Assembly: GCA_947589545.1 (NCBI GenBank)
Contig: CANQBA010000028.1
Coordinates: 1 to 45,430, forward strand
Reading direction: 5' to 3'
DNA: 45,430 nt
DNA from: an uncultured Oscillospiraceae bacterium
GTDB lineage: Bacteria; Bacillota; Clostridia; Oscillospirales; Oscillospiraceae
Below the pieces are notes generated by a model. That model worked only from the letters and a program-made list of their open reading frames with translations. It searched no databases and was not told the DNA's origin. The number at the start of each line of letters is the position of its first letter. Position 1 is the first letter of the stretch. A program made the position numbers and the translations under genes. Shown piece after piece: positions 14,715 to 23,334 of the stretch.

Positions 14715-15273
14715 TTTCCTCCGCCTCCCTCTTCCTTATGGCGCTTATGACCCGGCGTCTTGCGCGGGTCAGCATCATGCGGATGCTGTCGGTCTTGACG
14801 CCCAGCTCCGCCGCCAGCTCCGCGTCGCCGTATCCCAGAATGTACTTGCCTGTGAGGAGCAGCCGGTCCGTTTCCGAAAGCTCCGCCAGGATCTCTCTCA
14901 TGTGCGCGCCCCGCTCCCGAATATCCATAAGCTCCTCCAGCGTCGGGGCGTCCGGCTCCGGCAGGCCGTCATCCTCCCCGGCAAAGCTCATATGCCGCCG
15001 CTCCAGGTCGCGCCGCCGCAGGTGGTTGATGGCCGTATTGCGGACGGTCTGAACCACATAGGCCGCCTGAACGGGCCGCTCCTTCCAGCGCAGAGCGTCG
15101 GCGTGGCGCAAAAGCCGCTCCAGACTGTCCTGCACCACGTCCTCCCGCTCGTCGGGATCCGATATGAACTTTTCCGCTGTGGAGAACATCAGGCCCCGGT
15201 ACTCCTGATAGAGCCCCAGCATGAACTCCCGGTCGCTGCCGTTCCCCGCCGCGCCGCTCTTTCTCGATCTCAT
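14707..15273 (-). CDS. ECF-type RNA polymerase sigma factor
   Basis: A 188-residue sigma-70-family protein. Region 2 lies at about 22-90 (YQEYRGLMFSTAEKF, D-E-R-E-D-V-V-Q-D-S-L-E-R-L-L and A-Y-V-V-Q-T-V-R-N-T-A-I-N-H-L-R-R). A negatively charged linker of about 35 residues follows. Region 4 lies at about 133-180 (LSETDRLLLTGKYILGYGD, then A-E-L-G-V-K-T-D-S-I-R-M-M-L-T-R-A-R-R-R-V). It is followed in overlap by its probable anti-sigma gene. The nearby lipoproteins and ABC transporter, transcribed divergently, are candidate targets, but I could not identify a shared promoter motif. Confidence 0.9.
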   Translation of the reverse strand: MRSRKSGAAGNGSDREFMLGLYQEYRGLMFSTAEKFISDPDEREDVVQDSLERLLRHADALRWKERPVQAAYVVQTVRNTAINHLRRRDLERRHMSFAGEDDGLPEPDAPTLEELMDIRERGAHMREILAELSETDRLLLTGKYILGYGDAELAAELGVKTDSIRMMLTRARRRVISAIRKREAEEND

Positions 15274-15317
15274 AGCGCGCCCCCGTTTTTTCTCTTTATA
15301 TTAAGACAGTTTACCAC

Positions 15318-15363
15318 AAAAAAACGCAACACGGAAAAAATTTTTACACCGGTTGCGTTTTTT
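15318..15363. terminator. Terminator-like hairpin in a divergent region
   Basis: AAAAAACGCAAC pairs with GTTGCGTTTTTT across a short A/T-rich loop region, so A-runs and T-runs flank the stem on both strands. It sits about 45 bases before the sigma gene start. In that place it would act as a leader attenuator for sigma rather than a gene-end terminator. Confidence 0.5.
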
Positions 15364-15500
15364 GCCCTTTTTGTGTCTTAAAGTATATAAAGATACGCGT
15401 TCGCTCCGGCCCTGACCTCCTGCCCCGCCGGAACCGTCGGCTGCAAAGCGCACAGGAGCCTTGCTTTTTTGAAAACGCTTGTAACGTTTTGCCCCAGACG

Positions 15501-15530
15501 AAACATATATCATAAGGATGGTATATGTTT
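15501..15530. promoter_or_regulatory. Perfect 9-bp inverted repeat, possible operator
   Basis: AAACATATA (15501-15509) and TATATGTTT (15522-15530) are perfect inverted arms with a 12-base centre, about 90 bases before the secreted-protein ATG. The A/T-rich arms in a GC-rich genome suggest a regulator site or a promoter element. Confidence 0.4.
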
Positions 15531-15621
15531 ATTTTGCGGGCAAGATGTTTCGGCGGTGCGGCAAGGAACCGGCGAAGCCTCTGAAATGTCTTTCTCTATT
15601 ATACAAAAGGAGGCTCTCTTC

Positions 15622-16044
15622 ATGAAAAAAACTGTACGTATACTCGTCCTTGTGGTCGCTCTCGCCGTCGCGCTGAGCGTCACCGCCTTTGCCATCGAGG
15701 CAAGCAGGGAGGAAAATTACAAGTGGTCCAACTACTCCGGCACATGCACCCTCAGTGCCAATCCGAGTGAGGTTCACGCTTCTATGTCCGTGACGGTGGA
15801 CTCGCTGGGAATGATTACCCCGGGCGCGGAGTTTAAAATGGAAGGAACGGCGTATTTTCTCAATCCCAAGGGTACGGGCAAGCTGGTGGATCAACCGTTA
15901 GATACCTCCCGCAATCTCCCTAGTTCTATCGGCGACAGCGACTACATTGGAAGAACCGCAACAAATGGAGACTATCTTTCCGTAATGGCTAATTGCACAT
16001 ATTCCATTCCCATGGTCAACAGAGACATGACCCTGCACGTCTGA
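15622..16044 (+). CDS. Small secreted protein of unknown function
   Basis: A 140-residue protein; AAAGGAGG about 9 bases before the ATG at 15622 fixes the start. Residues 1-24 form a Sec signal peptide (basic start, VLVVALAVALSVTAFA). The mature part is about 115 residues, polar, rich in S, T, N and Y, with two cysteines (in S-G-T-C-T and M-A-N-C-T) that could form a disulfide. I do not recognise the family. It lies first in a plus-strand run with three lipoproteins and an ABC transporter and is divergent from the ECF sigma/anti-sigma pair. A signal or a bound target of that envelope system is possible but not shown. Confidence 0.75.
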   Translation: MKKTVRILVLVVALAVALSVTAFAIEASREENYKWSNYSGTCTLSANPSEVHASMSVTVDSLGMITPGAEFKMEGTAYFLNPKGTGKLVDQPLDTSRNLPSSIGDSDYIGRTATNGDYLSVMANCTYSIPMVNRDMTLHV

Positions 16045-16056
16045 CCCGGTAATTCT

Positions 16057-16081
16057 TGCCCTGAAAGGATCCGTCAGGGCA
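16057..16081 (+). other. 8-bp hairpin between secreted protein and first lipoprotein
   Basis: TGCCCTGA (16057-16064) pairs with TCAGGGCA (16074-16081). No T-tract follows, so it may reduce rather than stop read-through. Confidence 0.35.
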
Positions 16082-16123
16082 TCTAAAATCGTTGCAGAAC
16101 CGTTATTGAAGGGAGTCTGAAAA

Positions 16124-17461
16124 ATGAAAAACGGCAAGGTATTTTTTACCGTTATTATAGCACTTTTGCTTTTTACCCTGTCCTCCTGCTCGTCGCTCAT
16201 GGACAGCATCGCCAATACCCCGGAGGACACCCCCGCGCCGTCTGAGTCCGGCGGGGAAAACGAGCCATCCGAGCCGGACGCCGAGGCGGCCCCCGCCGGT
16301 TTTACCCTCTTCCCCGAGGGGGAGTATCTGGAGAAGCGCTTCCGCACCTCCGATCCCCTCCCCGGCTTTGACTATGTGCCCACCTTCCATGGCAGCTCCG
16401 CCTCCGGGACGCCCACCTCCTGCTCCACGGAAACCACCTACTACTACATGGCAAAGAGCGCGGACGGTTGGGGCAAGATGCTCTACTATATGGATAAGGC
16501 CACGGGCCTTTCCGGCCCCCTGTGCGGAAAACCCGAGTGCGACCACACGGACAGCGCCTGCAACGGATACCTTGGGGACACTCACTGCTACACCCTGTCC
16601 CTCTATGACGGCAGGATCTGGTGGATCAAGATGGGGCTTACCACGACAGTCCACAGCTGCGCCCTGGACGGCTCCGACCACCGGCTGGAGCTTCAGCCCG
16701 ACCAAAATCTGGTAGGAACCAGCGGCCCTCCGAACATCTATTTCCACCGGGGCACCATGTTCTGGGTCAACCACGTGGAGGAGATCCGCGGCGGAGTACG
16801 GATCGTCCACGATGTCATCATCGGCTTCCCTCTGGACGGGAGCGACCCTTACATCATCTATGACGACCGCCGTCCCGACAGCGGTACGTATCCCGAGGTT
16901 CACCCGCTCGGAGACAAGCTGCTCATCCTGTTCAACAGGAATGTGGTCAACTATAACGAGGACTACAGTGTCGCCGACTGGCAGGGGGCCATAGACATCT
17001 ACCTTTTTGACCTGAACACCAGGCAGTTGAAGACCGTATACTCCGGCGAAACCGACTTTTTATACGGCGACACAGCCGTGATTCGGGAGGATGGGATATA
17101 CGTTGTGGCGGGATCTATCATCGAAGATGGTCGTTGGATCTCCGCCTCCCGGTTCCTGCCCTGGGGCGGAGAGAGCTTCGAGCCCATTGAGTCTCAGAGC
17201 TGGTACGAATGGAACTATGACGGAAGGTTCATTCACCCGAGTCTCGGTACCGATGAGCTCACCATAAAAGAGTATACTATGGACGGGCAGTTTATCCTGA
17301 ACAGATCCTTCCCGGTGAGCTACACAGGAAACCCACTCCTTTTACTTATGCGGGGCTGGGACGAGGACTACTACTATATCCAGCTTCCCTCCGTCCGTGT
17401 CGCCGTCGCCACAGACGGCAGCGCCCTCTACTACCTGGCCGGGACGGAGGAGGAGCTATAG
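16124..17461 (+). CDS. Lipoprotein 1 of a three-gene tandem family (C-x4-C-x-H-x4-C motif)
   Basis: A 445-residue lipoprotein: signal peptide ending in the lipobox LSSC (Cys22), then an acidic, proline-rich linker to about residue 58. The body begins with FPEGEYLEKRFRT and contains G-P-L-C-G-K-P-E-C-D-H-x4-C-N at about 131-147 (C134, C139, H141, C146), which could bind a metal. Repeated W, Y and D/G strands (L-Y-D-G-R-I-W-W, I-Y-F-H-R-G, D-I-Y-L-F-D-L-N-T-R-Q-L-K-T) suggest a beta-propeller-like fold. It is set ahead of two close paralogues with an identical ATTGAAGGGAGTCTGAAAA leader before each ATG. It is probably an outer-face binding protein tied to the ABC transporter; the ligand is unknown. 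Confidence 0.8.
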   Translation: MKNGKVFFTVIIALLLFTLSSCSSLMDSIANTPEDTPAPSESGGENEPSEPDAEAAPAGFTLFPEGEYLEKRFRTSDPLPGFDYVPTFHGSSASGTPTSCSTETTYYYMAKSADGWGKMLYYMDKATGLSGPLCGKPECDHTDSACNGYLGDTHCYTLSLYDGRIWWIKMGLTTTVHSCALDGSDHRLELQPDQNLVGTSGPPNIYFHRGTMFWVNHVEEIRGGVRIVHDVIIGFPLDGSDPYIIYDDRRPDSGTYPEVHPLGDKLLILFNRNVVNYNEDYSVADWQGAIDIYLFDLNTRQLKTVYSGETDFLYGDTAVIREDGIYVVAGSIIEDGRWISASRFLPWGGESFEPIESQSWYEWNYDGRFIHPSLGTDELTIKEYTMDGQFILNRSFPVSYTGNPLLLLMRGWDEDYYYIQLPSVRVAVATDGSALYYLAGTEEEL

Positions 17462-17727
17462 ACATTGAAGGGAGTCTGAAAAATGAAAAATCTCAAAAGA
17501 ATTACCGTGTTGATTATATTGCTCACGATTCTCGCCCTGGCCCTGACCTCCTGCTCGGCCATCCTGGACAGGCTCGCCCAAGGTTCCACGGAGCCGCCCA
17601 CGGAACCTCCCACGGAACCGCCGGCGGAATCCACCGGTCCCGACGACACGACCAACGGCGTCCAGGAGCCCTCCGCGGGGACGCTCGGGTGCTTCACCGT
17701 CTTCCCAGAGGGCGAGTATCTGGAGGA
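17402..17727. repeat. Near-perfect direct repeat, copy 1 (pairs with 18800-19125)
   Basis: About 325 bases spanning the end of lipoprotein gene 1, the intergenic leader and the start of gene 2 recur 1398 bases later across the gene 2/gene 3 junction without a visible difference. This marks the tandem-duplication unit. Confidence 0.85.
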
Positions 17728-18859
17728 GCGCTTCCGGACCTCCGAGCCCCTGCCGGGGTTTGACTACGTGCCCACCTTCCACGGCGACTGGGCCTCCGGG
17801 ACGCCCACCTCCTGCTCCACGGACACCACCTACTACTACATGGCGAAGAGCGCGGACGGCTGGGGTAAGATGCTCTACTACATGGACAAGGCCACCGGCG
17901 TCTCCGGCCCCCTGTGCGGAAAGCCCGAGTGCGACCACACGAACAGCACCTGCAACGGGTACATAGGGGATCGCAGCTGCTACACCCTGTCCCTCTACGA
18001 CGGCAGGATCTGGTGGATCAACCTGGGGCTTACCACGACACTCCGCAGCTGCGCTCTGGACGGCACCGACCACCGGGAGGAGTTTCAGATCAGCCGGGAT
18101 CTGGTGGGGACAGGCGGCGTACCGGACATCTATTTTCACCGGGGCGCCATGTACTGGGTCAAGACGAGTACGAATATCGTGGGCGGCATAAAGAACACGC
18201 ATAATGAGATCATCGCCTTTCCGTTGGACGGCGGGGAACCGTATTTTATTTACAAGGCCGATCCCGCCATTGGTTGGGGATTCCCCTGTGTCTATTTTCT
18301 CCGGGACAAGCTGCTCCTCATTTTTGACCGGACCGAGATCGACTACGCTGAGGATGACGTCACGGTCACCGATTGGCGTCCGGCCATAGACATCTACCTC
18401 TTTGACCTGAACACGAGACAGCTGAAGACGCTGTTCTCGGGGGATACGGATTTTTTTCTGGGCAGTTGGCCCATTCTTCGGGAGGACGGGATGTACATAG
18501 CACACGGAGACATCATTGAGGATGGTCGTTCGGTCCCCACCTCCCGGTTCCTGCCCTGGGGCGGAGAGACCTTTGAGCCGATGGAATATCACAGCTGGTA
18601 CGGCTGGGTCTCCTTTGACGGAAAACTCATTTCCTTGAGTCTCGGCGCCAGTGAACTCACCGTAAAAGAGCGGGCCTTGGACGGGACAGTGATCCTGGAC
18701 AGGTCTTTCCCTGTGCACTGGACGGGAAAGTCCATTCTTTTATTCATGCAGGGCTGGGACGAGGACTTTTACTATATCCAGCTCCCCTCCATCCAGGTGG
18801 CCGTCGCCACAGACGGCAGCGCCCTCTACTACCTGGCCGGGACGGAGGAGGAGCTATAG
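17483..18859 (+). CDS. Lipoprotein 2 of the tandem family
   Basis: A 458-residue paralogue of the preceding gene. Signal peptide with lipobox LTSC (Cys24), then a linker with a P-P-T-E repeat (tandem 12-base units at about 17590-17625). The body keeps the C-G-K-P-E-C-D-H-x4-C motif and the propeller-like strands. The 5' end of the gene, including leader and first 245 bases, is identical to that of the third gene, whereas the segment coding for about residues 95-235 differs clearly. The 3' half (from about 18240) is again near-identical to the third gene. This mosaic pattern indicates recent duplication and gene conversion. Role presumably as for lipoprotein 1. Confidence 0.8.
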   Translation: MKNLKRITVLIILLTILALALTSCSAILDRLAQGSTEPPTEPPTEPPAESTGPDDTTNGVQEPSAGTLGCFTVFPEGEYLEERFRTSEPLPGFDYVPTFHGDWASGTPTSCSTDTTYYYMAKSADGWGKMLYYMDKATGVSGPLCGKPECDHTNSTCNGYIGDRSCYTLSLYDGRIWWINLGLTTTLRSCALDGTDHREEFQISRDLVGTGGVPDIYFHRGAMYWVKTSTNIVGGIKNTHNEIIAFPLDGGEPYFIYKADPAIGWGFPCVYFLRDKLLLIFDRTEIDYAEDDVTVTDWRPAIDIYLFDLNTRQLKTLFSGDTDFFLGSWPILREDGMYIAHGDIIEDGRSVPTSRFLPWGGETFEPMEYHSWYGWVSFDGKLISLSLGASELTVKERALDGTVILDRSFPVHWTGKSILLFMQGWDEDFYYIQLPSIQVAVATDGSALYYLAGTEEEL

Positions 18860-19125
18860 ACATTGAAGGGAGTCTGAAAAATGAAAAATCTCAAAAGAAT
18901 TACCGTGTTGATTATATTGCTCACGATTCTCGCCCTGGCCCTGACCTCCTGCTCGGCCATCCTGGACAGGCTCGCCCAAGGTTCCACGGAGCCGCCCACG
19001 GAACCTCCCACGGAACCGCCGGCGGAATCCACCGGTCCCGACGACACGACCAACGGCGTCCAGGAGCCCTCCGCGGGGACGCTCGGGTGCTTCACCGTCT
19101 TCCCAGAGGGCGAGTATCTGGAGAA
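18800..19125. repeat. Near-perfect direct repeat, copy 2 (pairs with 17402-17727)
   Basis: Second copy of the junction repeat. The first mismatch after it changes Glu to Lys just after FPEGEYLE in gene 3. Recombination between the copies would delete or add exactly one lipoprotein gene. Confidence 0.85.
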
Positions 19126-20260
19126 GCGCTTCCGGACCTCCGAGCCCCTGCCGGGGTTTGACTACGTGCCCACCTTCCATGGCAGCTCCGTCGGTGGGAC
19201 GCCCACCTCCTGCTCCACGGACACCACCTACTACTATCAGGTGGACGGAGAGCACTCCTGGATCAATATGCTCTACTATATGGACAAGGCCACCGGCATT
19301 TCCGGCCCCCTGTGCGGAAAGCCCGAGTGCGACCACACGGGCAAAACCTGCAACGGGTACATTGGGGACAGCTGCAACACCCTGTCCCTCTACGACGGCA
19401 GAATCTGGTGGATCGACCTGGGGGCTGGCGCGACAGACGTCCGCAGCTGCGCCCTGGACGGCTCCGACCACCGGCTGGAGCTGCAAATCAGCCCGGACCT
19501 GGTGGGGACAAGCGGCGTCCCTGACATCTATTTCCACCGGGGCACCATGTACTGGGTCGAAACGAGTACCGACATCGTGGGCGGAGTGGAAAACACGCAT
19601 AATGAGATCATCGCCTTCCCCCTGGACGGGAGCGACCCATATTACATTTACAAGGCCGATCCCGCCATTGGCTGGGGATTCCCCTGTGTCTATTTTCTCC
19701 GGGACAAGCTGCTCCTCATTTTTGACCGAACCGAGATCGACTACGCCGAGGATGATGTCACGGTCACCGATTGGCGTCCGGCCATAGACATCTATCTCTT
19801 TGACCTGAACACGAGACAGCTGAAGACATTATTCTCGGGGGATACGGATTTTTCTCTGGGCGGCAGTTGGCCCATTCTTCGGGAGGACGGGATGTATTTT
19901 GTGTGCGGGGACATCATTGAGGATGGTCGTTGGGTCCCCACCTCCCGGTTCCTGCCCTGGGGCGGAGAGACCTTTGAGCCGATGGAATATCAGAGCTGGT
20001 ACGGCTGGGTCTACTTTGACGGAAAACTTATTTCCTTGAGTCTCGGTGCCAGTGAACTCACCGTAAAAGAGCGGGCCTTGGACGGGACAGTGATCCTGGA
20101 CAGGTCTTTCCCGGTACGCTACACAGGAAATCCCATATTAAAATACTGCGTGGGCTGGGACGAGGACTTTTACTATATCCGCCTCCCCTCCGTCCGTGTC
20201 GCCGTCGCCACAGACGGCCACGCCATCTACACCTTGGCCGGAACAGAGGGGGAGCTGTAA
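18881..20260 (+). CDS. Lipoprotein 3 of the tandem family
   Basis: A 459-residue paralogue, the same signal peptide and P-P-T-E linker as gene 2 and the same C-G-K-P-E-C-D-H-x4-C motif. The region of residues about 95-235 is distinct (Y-Y-Y-Q-V-D-G-E-H-S-W-I-N in place of Y-Y-Y-M-A-K-S-A-D-G-W-G), which would alter the exposed blades. The end differs again from gene 2 (K-Y-C-V-G-W-D, T-L-A-G-T-E-G-E-L). It is followed after 25 bases by the ABC ATPase with an AAAGGAGG site, consistent with one operon. Three variants of one surface lipoprotein ahead of a transporter suggest ligand diversification, but the substrate is unknown. Confidence 0.8.
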   Translation: MKNLKRITVLIILLTILALALTSCSAILDRLAQGSTEPPTEPPTEPPAESTGPDDTTNGVQEPSAGTLGCFTVFPEGEYLEKRFRTSEPLPGFDYVPTFHGSSVGGTPTSCSTDTTYYYQVDGEHSWINMLYYMDKATGISGPLCGKPECDHTGKTCNGYIGDSCNTLSLYDGRIWWIDLGAGATDVRSCALDGSDHRLELQISPDLVGTSGVPDIYFHRGTMYWVETSTDIVGGVENTHNEIIAFPLDGSDPYYIYKADPAIGWGFPCVYFLRDKLLLIFDRTEIDYAEDDVTVTDWRPAIDIYLFDLNTRQLKTLFSGDTDFSLGGSWPILREDGMYFVCGDIIEDGRWVPTSRFLPWGGETFEPMEYQSWYGWVYFDGKLISLSLGASELTVKERALDGTVILDRSFPVRYTGNPILKYCVGWDEDFYYIRLPSVRVAVATDGHAIYTLAGTEGEL

Positions 20261-20285
20261 ACAGAAATAAAGGAGGTTCACCGCT

Positions 20286-21023
20286 ATGGAACTGAAATTA
20301 TCAAACGTCACGAAGACCTACGGAAAGCTCACGGCGCTCCGGGACATGTCCGTCACCTTCACCCCCGGCGTCTACGGCATTTTGGGCGCCAACGGGGCCG
20401 GCAAGTCCACTATGATGAGCCTCATCACCGACAACATCAAGCGCGACGGGGGCTCCATCACCTGGGACGGCAGGGAGATCCTGGAGATGGGGGACGACTT
20501 TCGGGCTATTCTGGGCTACATGCCCCAGCAGCAGGGCCTCTACGACCAGATGACGGCGGAGAGCTTCGTCACCTATATGGGCCGGCTCAAGGGCCTCAAG
20601 GGCAAGCGCCTTCACGCGGACGTGAAGGAGGTTCTGACCCTCACGAACCTCTATGACGTGCGCCACAAGAAGCTGGGCGGCTTTTCCGGCGGCATGAAGC
20701 AGAGGGTGCTGCTGGCCCAGGCGCTTCTGGGGGACTCCAAGGTTCTCATCTTAGACGAGCCCACCGCGGGCCTGGATCCCAAGGAGCGTATCCGCATCCG
20801 CAATTACATCCACGACCTGACCCGGGATCGCGTCGTCCTGCTGGCCACCCACATTGTCAGCGACATCGAATCCATCGCCGACCAGGTTCTCCTTCTGAAG
20901 AAGGGAGAGCTTATACGCATGGCGCCGCCCCTGGCACTGATCGCGGATCTGCCGGACGATTGGCAGCCCATCCTGTACCGCCCCACCTTAGAGGACGTGT
21001 ACATGTACTTTTTGGGTGACTGA
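20286..21023 (+). CDS. ABC transporter ATP-binding protein
   Basis: A 245-residue ATPase. Walker A is GANGAGKST at about 34-42, the Q-loop is M-P-Q-Q-Q-G-L-Y, the signature is F-S-G-G-M-K-Q-R-V, Walker B with catalytic Glu is VLILDEPTAGLDP, and the switch His lies in L-A-T-H-I-V-S-D. It is of the type that powers ABC-2 exporters. A GGAGG site lies 9 bases before the ATG. Its stop overlaps the start of the permease gene, so the two form one transporter. It is co-oriented with the three lipoproteins. Export or extraction of a peptide or lipid ligand is possible; the substrate cannot be read from the sequence. Confidence 0.93.
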   Translation: MELKLSNVTKTYGKLTALRDMSVTFTPGVYGILGANGAGKSTMMSLITDNIKRDGGSITWDGREILEMGDDFRAILGYMPQQQGLYDQMTAESFVTYMGRLKGLKGKRLHADVKEVLTLTNLYDVRHKKLGGFSGGMKQRVLLAQALLGDSKVLILDEPTAGLDPKERIRIRNYIHDLTRDRVVLLATHIVSDIESIADQVLLLKKGELIRMAPPLALIADLPDDWQPILYRPTLEDVYMYFLGD

Positions 21024-23334
21024 CATGGGTGAGGTAAAACGGATCTTTTTGAGCCCCCGGAGGCTCTGGCTGATGGCGGTCATAACGGTTCTGTCCGTGG
21101 CGTTCTTTTTCCTGGGGCAGATGGAGTATTTCGGCAGCGGATCTCTGGCGGCTATGACCGGCGGCGAGGGCTACTACGCCTGGCTCGTCCGAAAAACCGA
21201 GGCTATGGACATTCAGGAGCGTGACGCGTTCCTGGAGCGCGAAAATCAACTCATACAGAATTACCAATACCTCACGCGTTGGAATATGGCTGTAGAGGAG
21301 GATCCGGACGAAATACGTGCCGAGATCGCCCAAAGGCCCTATTTCCGGGGGATGGAGGCCCTGGACGATCTTCAGGCGTTCTGGCGCTTCTCCGTGGCCC
21401 AGAATCAAGTCTCCCAGCTGCAGGAGGAGTCCACGTACATCGAGGGCTACGGGGCCTATCTGGACAAGGTTCAGCGTCAGGCCCAGCTGCAGTCCCAGAC
21501 GGCCCTCTTTGGCGCCGAACAGAGCTTCAGCCGCAGAAATCTGGCAAAGACGGCAAAGGAATTCGACACCCTTCGGGACGTGGAGGTGACCTACGGCTCC
21601 AACCGGGGGCTGACGCAGTGGGTGAATTACGAGGTGGCGGATTATCTGTACCTGGCCTTTCTGTGCGTTTTCGTCCTGGCGTTTCTGGAGGAGCGCCGGG
21701 CGGGCCTCTGGGGCATGGTTCGGGCCACCCGGGGCGGCGGCACGCGCCTTTGGGCGTGGAGGGTCCTCATCCTGGCCGGGGCGGCGGTTCTGGGGACGGC
21801 CCTTATATACGGGGCGAACCTGGTGATCTCCCTGGCGCTCACCGGCGGGTTTGAGGATCTGGGACGGAGCGTCCAGTCCATGCCCGTCTTCCGCACTCTC
21901 ACCCTCCATCTGACGCTGGACCGGTGGATCTGGCTCTATCTGGGGGTAAAGACGGCCTCCGGCTTCCTGGTGGGACTCATTCTCTGGTGCGTTTTGGGCT
22001 CGCTTGCCAACGTCCAGTTCTCCATAGCCGTGCTGGGCGTGACCCTGGGGGTGGAGTACGCGCTCTTCGCCCTCCTTCCTGTGCAGAGCATCTTAAACCC
22101 CCTCAAGTATTTCAACCTCTTCTCCTACATTCGGGTGTCGAAGCTCTACACCGACTATCTGAACATCGACCTTCTGGGTTACCCCTTCGGCATCCGGCGT
22201 CTCGCTTTGGCGGCCCTGCCGGTACTCATTGTCCTCTTCCTCCTGTGGTCGTATCTCCAGCGCCATCGCCGGCCCCAGGGGAACCGGGACCTTCTGGGGG
22301 TTCTGGCGGGCAGATGGGACCGGGCCGCCGACGCCCTGCGCCGTCACCTCCCCCTGGGCGGGTGGGAGGTCTACAAGACGCTGGTGTTCCAGCGGGGCGT
22401 CCTGATCCTGATCGTGATCTTCATAGCCTCCGGATCTCTCTCGTATTTCCGCGCCGCCGGCAGCGCTGATCCCTCCCAGGACGCCTGGTACAGGGCGTAT
22501 CTGGAGGATCTGACGGGCCCGGTGAGCAGGGATCTGACGGAGTATTTCGCCATCGCCCGTGAGAACGCCGGCGGCGACGCCCAGCGTCTCTCCTCCATCG
22601 ACCGTGTGGAGGCCCACGTGGAGGATCTTCGGCAAAGGGCCGAGGAGGGCGGCTACGAACCCTGGATCGCCTCTTCGGTGGTTTACGAGACGGCCTACGG
22701 CCCCGCCAGCGAGGACGCCCAGCACGTCTCCGCCGCCGCGGCCATGGTGTTTCTCATCCTATGCACCGCCGCCATGGGGGCCTTCGAGCGGCAATCCGGA
22801 GTCGTGGAGCTTCTGCGCTCCACAAAGCGCGGACGTACAGGGCTCATCGCCAGAAAGCTCCTGACGCTCCTCATCCCCACCGCATTTGTCTGGGGCTTTG
22901 TGTTCCTGCGGGAGCAGTGGCAGTTCCTGTCCTATTTCCACCCCTCTACTCTCGCGGCGCCCATCGGAAATATTGAGGAGCTGGAGCGCTTCCCGCTGAA
23001 GATCACCATGGGGCAGTTCATGGATCTCATTTACGCCCTGCGATTCGTGATGCTGTACCTGACGGCGGCGGAAGTCCTCTTTATCAGCCAACATCTGCGC
23101 TCGACTCTCCCGGCCTACGCCGTCACCTTCGCTATCCTCGGCGCTCCGGCGCTGCTCTACGCCTTGGGGGTGGAGGCCATGGGATATATCACCCCGGTAA
23201 AGGCCGTCTCCGCGGCCGAGATCGTCTGGGGCCTGGGGGCCGCGGGCGGCGTAAAGCCCCTCCTCCCCCTGCTCTTCTGGGCAGCCGTCGGCGTCGCCGC
23301 CCTCATCGCGGACTTTCGATCCTGGCGCTCATAA
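21016..23334 (+). CDS. Large ABC-2-type permease, duplicated architecture
   Basis: A 772-residue membrane protein. The GTG at 21016 overlaps the ATPase stop; the ATG at 21025 is an equal alternative. The order is: one helix (about 13-35), an extracellular domain of about 170 residues rich in Q, E and R, then about five helices (roughly 215-420). After a basic linker the same plan repeats: a helix near 455, an outer domain to about 570, then five more helices to the C-terminus. So it looks like two half-permeases joined in tandem, which would allow one polypeptide to serve both halves of the pore with a dimer of the ATPase. Several outer-domain segments could contact the neighbouring lipoproteins (inference). 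Confidence 0.85.
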   Translation: MTDMGEVKRIFLSPRRLWLMAVITVLSVAFFFLGQMEYFGSGSLAAMTGGEGYYAWLVRKTEAMDIQERDAFLERENQLIQNYQYLTRWNMAVEEDPDEIRAEIAQRPYFRGMEALDDLQAFWRFSVAQNQVSQLQEESTYIEGYGAYLDKVQRQAQLQSQTALFGAEQSFSRRNLAKTAKEFDTLRDVEVTYGSNRGLTQWVNYEVADYLYLAFLCVFVLAFLEERRAGLWGMVRATRGGGTRLWAWRVLILAGAAVLGTALIYGANLVISLALTGGFEDLGRSVQSMPVFRTLTLHLTLDRWIWLYLGVKTASGFLVGLILWCVLGSLANVQFSIAVLGVTLGVEYALFALLPVQSILNPLKYFNLFSYIRVSKLYTDYLNIDLLGYPFGIRRLALAALPVLIVLFLLWSYLQRHRRPQGNRDLLGVLAGRWDRAADALRRHLPLGGWEVYKTLVFQRGVLILIVIFIASGSLSYFRAAGSADPSQDAWYRAYLEDLTGPVSRDLTEYFAIARENAGGDAQRLSSIDRVEAHVEDLRQRAEEGGYEPWIASSVVYETAYGPASEDAQHVSAAAAMVFLILCTAAMGAFERQSGVVELLRSTKRGRTGLIARKLLTLLIPTAFVWGFVFLREQWQFLSYFHPSTLAAPIGNIEELERFPLKITMGQFMDLIYALRFVMLYLTAAEVLFISQHLRSTLPAYAVTFAILGAPALLYALGVEAMGYITPVKAVSAAEIVWGLGAAGGVKPLLPLLFWAAVGVAALIADFRSWRS

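Larger units (their letters stand above)
15274..15621. other. 348-bp divergent regulatory region
   Basis: It separates the sigma gene (minus) from the secreted-protein gene (plus). It holds a 12-bp hairpin with flanking A and T runs (15318-15363), a small AAAACG/CGTTTT inverted repeat (15472-15490) and a perfect 9-bp inverted repeat (15501-15530). No gene is supported. Confidence 0.55.

Noticed and set aside
17590-17630. Short tandem repeat in lipoprotein gene, considered as a repeat array
   Set aside because: It is an in-frame P-P-T-E linker repeat, with no spacers as in a CRISPR array.
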